From: CAYXXZ01 sp964469165
GTDB lineage: Bacteria > Pseudomonadota > Gammaproteobacteria > Pseudomonadales > Porticoccaceae
Reading direction: 5' to 3'
DNA length: 23,170 bases
Assembly (NCBI GenBank): GCA_964469165.1
Contig: CAYXXZ010000047.1
Location: 1-23,170 of the forward strand
Shown: piece after piece, positions 22,938-23,170 of the stretch
How positions within the stretch are numbered: the stretch's first letter is position 1
How the letters are laid out: each line of letters starts with the position of its first letter
Notes under the pieces: generated by a model
What the model saw: only the letters and a program-made list of their open reading frames with translations
What the model was told of the DNA's origin: nothing
Database searches by the model: none
Made by a program: the position numbers and the translations under genes

Positions 22938-23170
22938 TCAAGAGCGTGCCAACATCCTGGCAAACTGGCTTCGCGCCAGCGCCGACATGGCCGCGTGCTG
23001 GCGCGACCTCAGCATGACGAGGCGCGACGCCGCCCGGCTGCGCGGTCCGCCGCCGAGCTTTTTGCGGGCGTTCTGGATGTGAAATTCCACCGTGCGCAAC
23101 GAGATGTCCAGCAGCCTTGCGATTTCCTTGGAGGTCTTGCCATCGGCCACCATCAGCAGACACTGGGTTT
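22938..23170 (-). CDS. LuxR-type regulator, C-terminal part (cut by window end)
   Basis: Only the last 77 codons are inside the window; the reading frame continues past base 23170. The visible part is a LuxR/GerE helix-turn-helix: VADGKTSKEIARLLDISLRT followed by VEFHIQNARKKLG, then a basic tail. The N-terminal sensor or receiver domain, which would tell the signal, is outside. It lies about 100 bp upstream of cofC on the same strand. It may control the F420 genes, but proximity is the only evidence. Confidence 0.85.
   Translation of the reverse strand, partial: TQCLLMVADGKTSKEIARLLDISLRTVEFHIQNARKKLGGGPRSRAASRLVMLRSRQHAAMSALARSQFARMLARS

Overview
The window (about 23 kb, moderately GC-rich) looks like the chromosome of a Gram-negative bacterium, most likely a marine or environmental gammaproteobacterium. 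The evidence is an ECF sigma/FecR/TonB-receptor cell-surface signalling set, exported c-type cytochrome and catalase-peroxidase, and REP-type palindromes of a kind common in Gammaproteobacteria. The narrower guess of a Halieaceae/Spongiibacteraceae-like lineage is inference from gene content only.

Layout. 1-940: no confident gene, two REP-type palindromes and a membrane-protein remnant truncated at one of them. 943-1575 (-): glutathione S-transferase. 1820-8807 (+): an iron-starvation-type ECF sigma factor, a FecR-like anti-sigma regulator (4-base overlap), a TonB-dependent receptor carrying an STN signalling domain, and two tandem paralogous nitronate monooxygenase-type flavoproteins. This looks like one uptake-plus-oxidation locus for an unknown ligand. 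8899-9201 (-): DUF1330 protein. 9420-12384: ketopantoate-reductase-like enzyme (+), TetR regulator (-) and AveC-like membrane protein (+), followed by an alpha/beta hydrolase (-) and an exported DUF6607-like protein (-). Together with the GST and flavoproteins this suggests accessory catabolism of a hydrophobic or oxygenated organic compound. The substrate cannot be read from the sequence.

14613-15890: a redox patch with an HxlR regulator (-), a 50-residue internally deleted CopD-like membrane peptide (-), a divergent mini-thioredoxin (+) and an exported cytochrome c (-). 16199-18415 (+): catalase-peroxidase with a signal peptide, ending in a strong intrinsic terminator. 18481-19104: a tandem array of period 185-186 bp. 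Each unit joins a REP hairpin, a 69-70 bp piece of the neighbouring DUF1330 gene and a decayed copy of the katG terminator. 19107-19400 (-): the intact DUF1330 gene. 19461-19589: a long imperfect palindrome with perfect 10-bp ends, related to a copy near 15943.

19603-22838 (-): a fused CofG/CofH FO synthase (FbiC) and a CofC-type guanylyltransferase. These are two steps of coenzyme F420 biosynthesis, which is uncommon in Gammaproteobacteria. The window ends inside a LuxR-type regulator (-).

The most unusual items are the chimeric REP/gene-fragment array, the receptor ORF with a second signal peptide and ribosome-binding site in its middle, the mini-CopD peptide, and a sigma-70-like promoter whose spacer holds a perfect palindrome upstream of the reductase gene.
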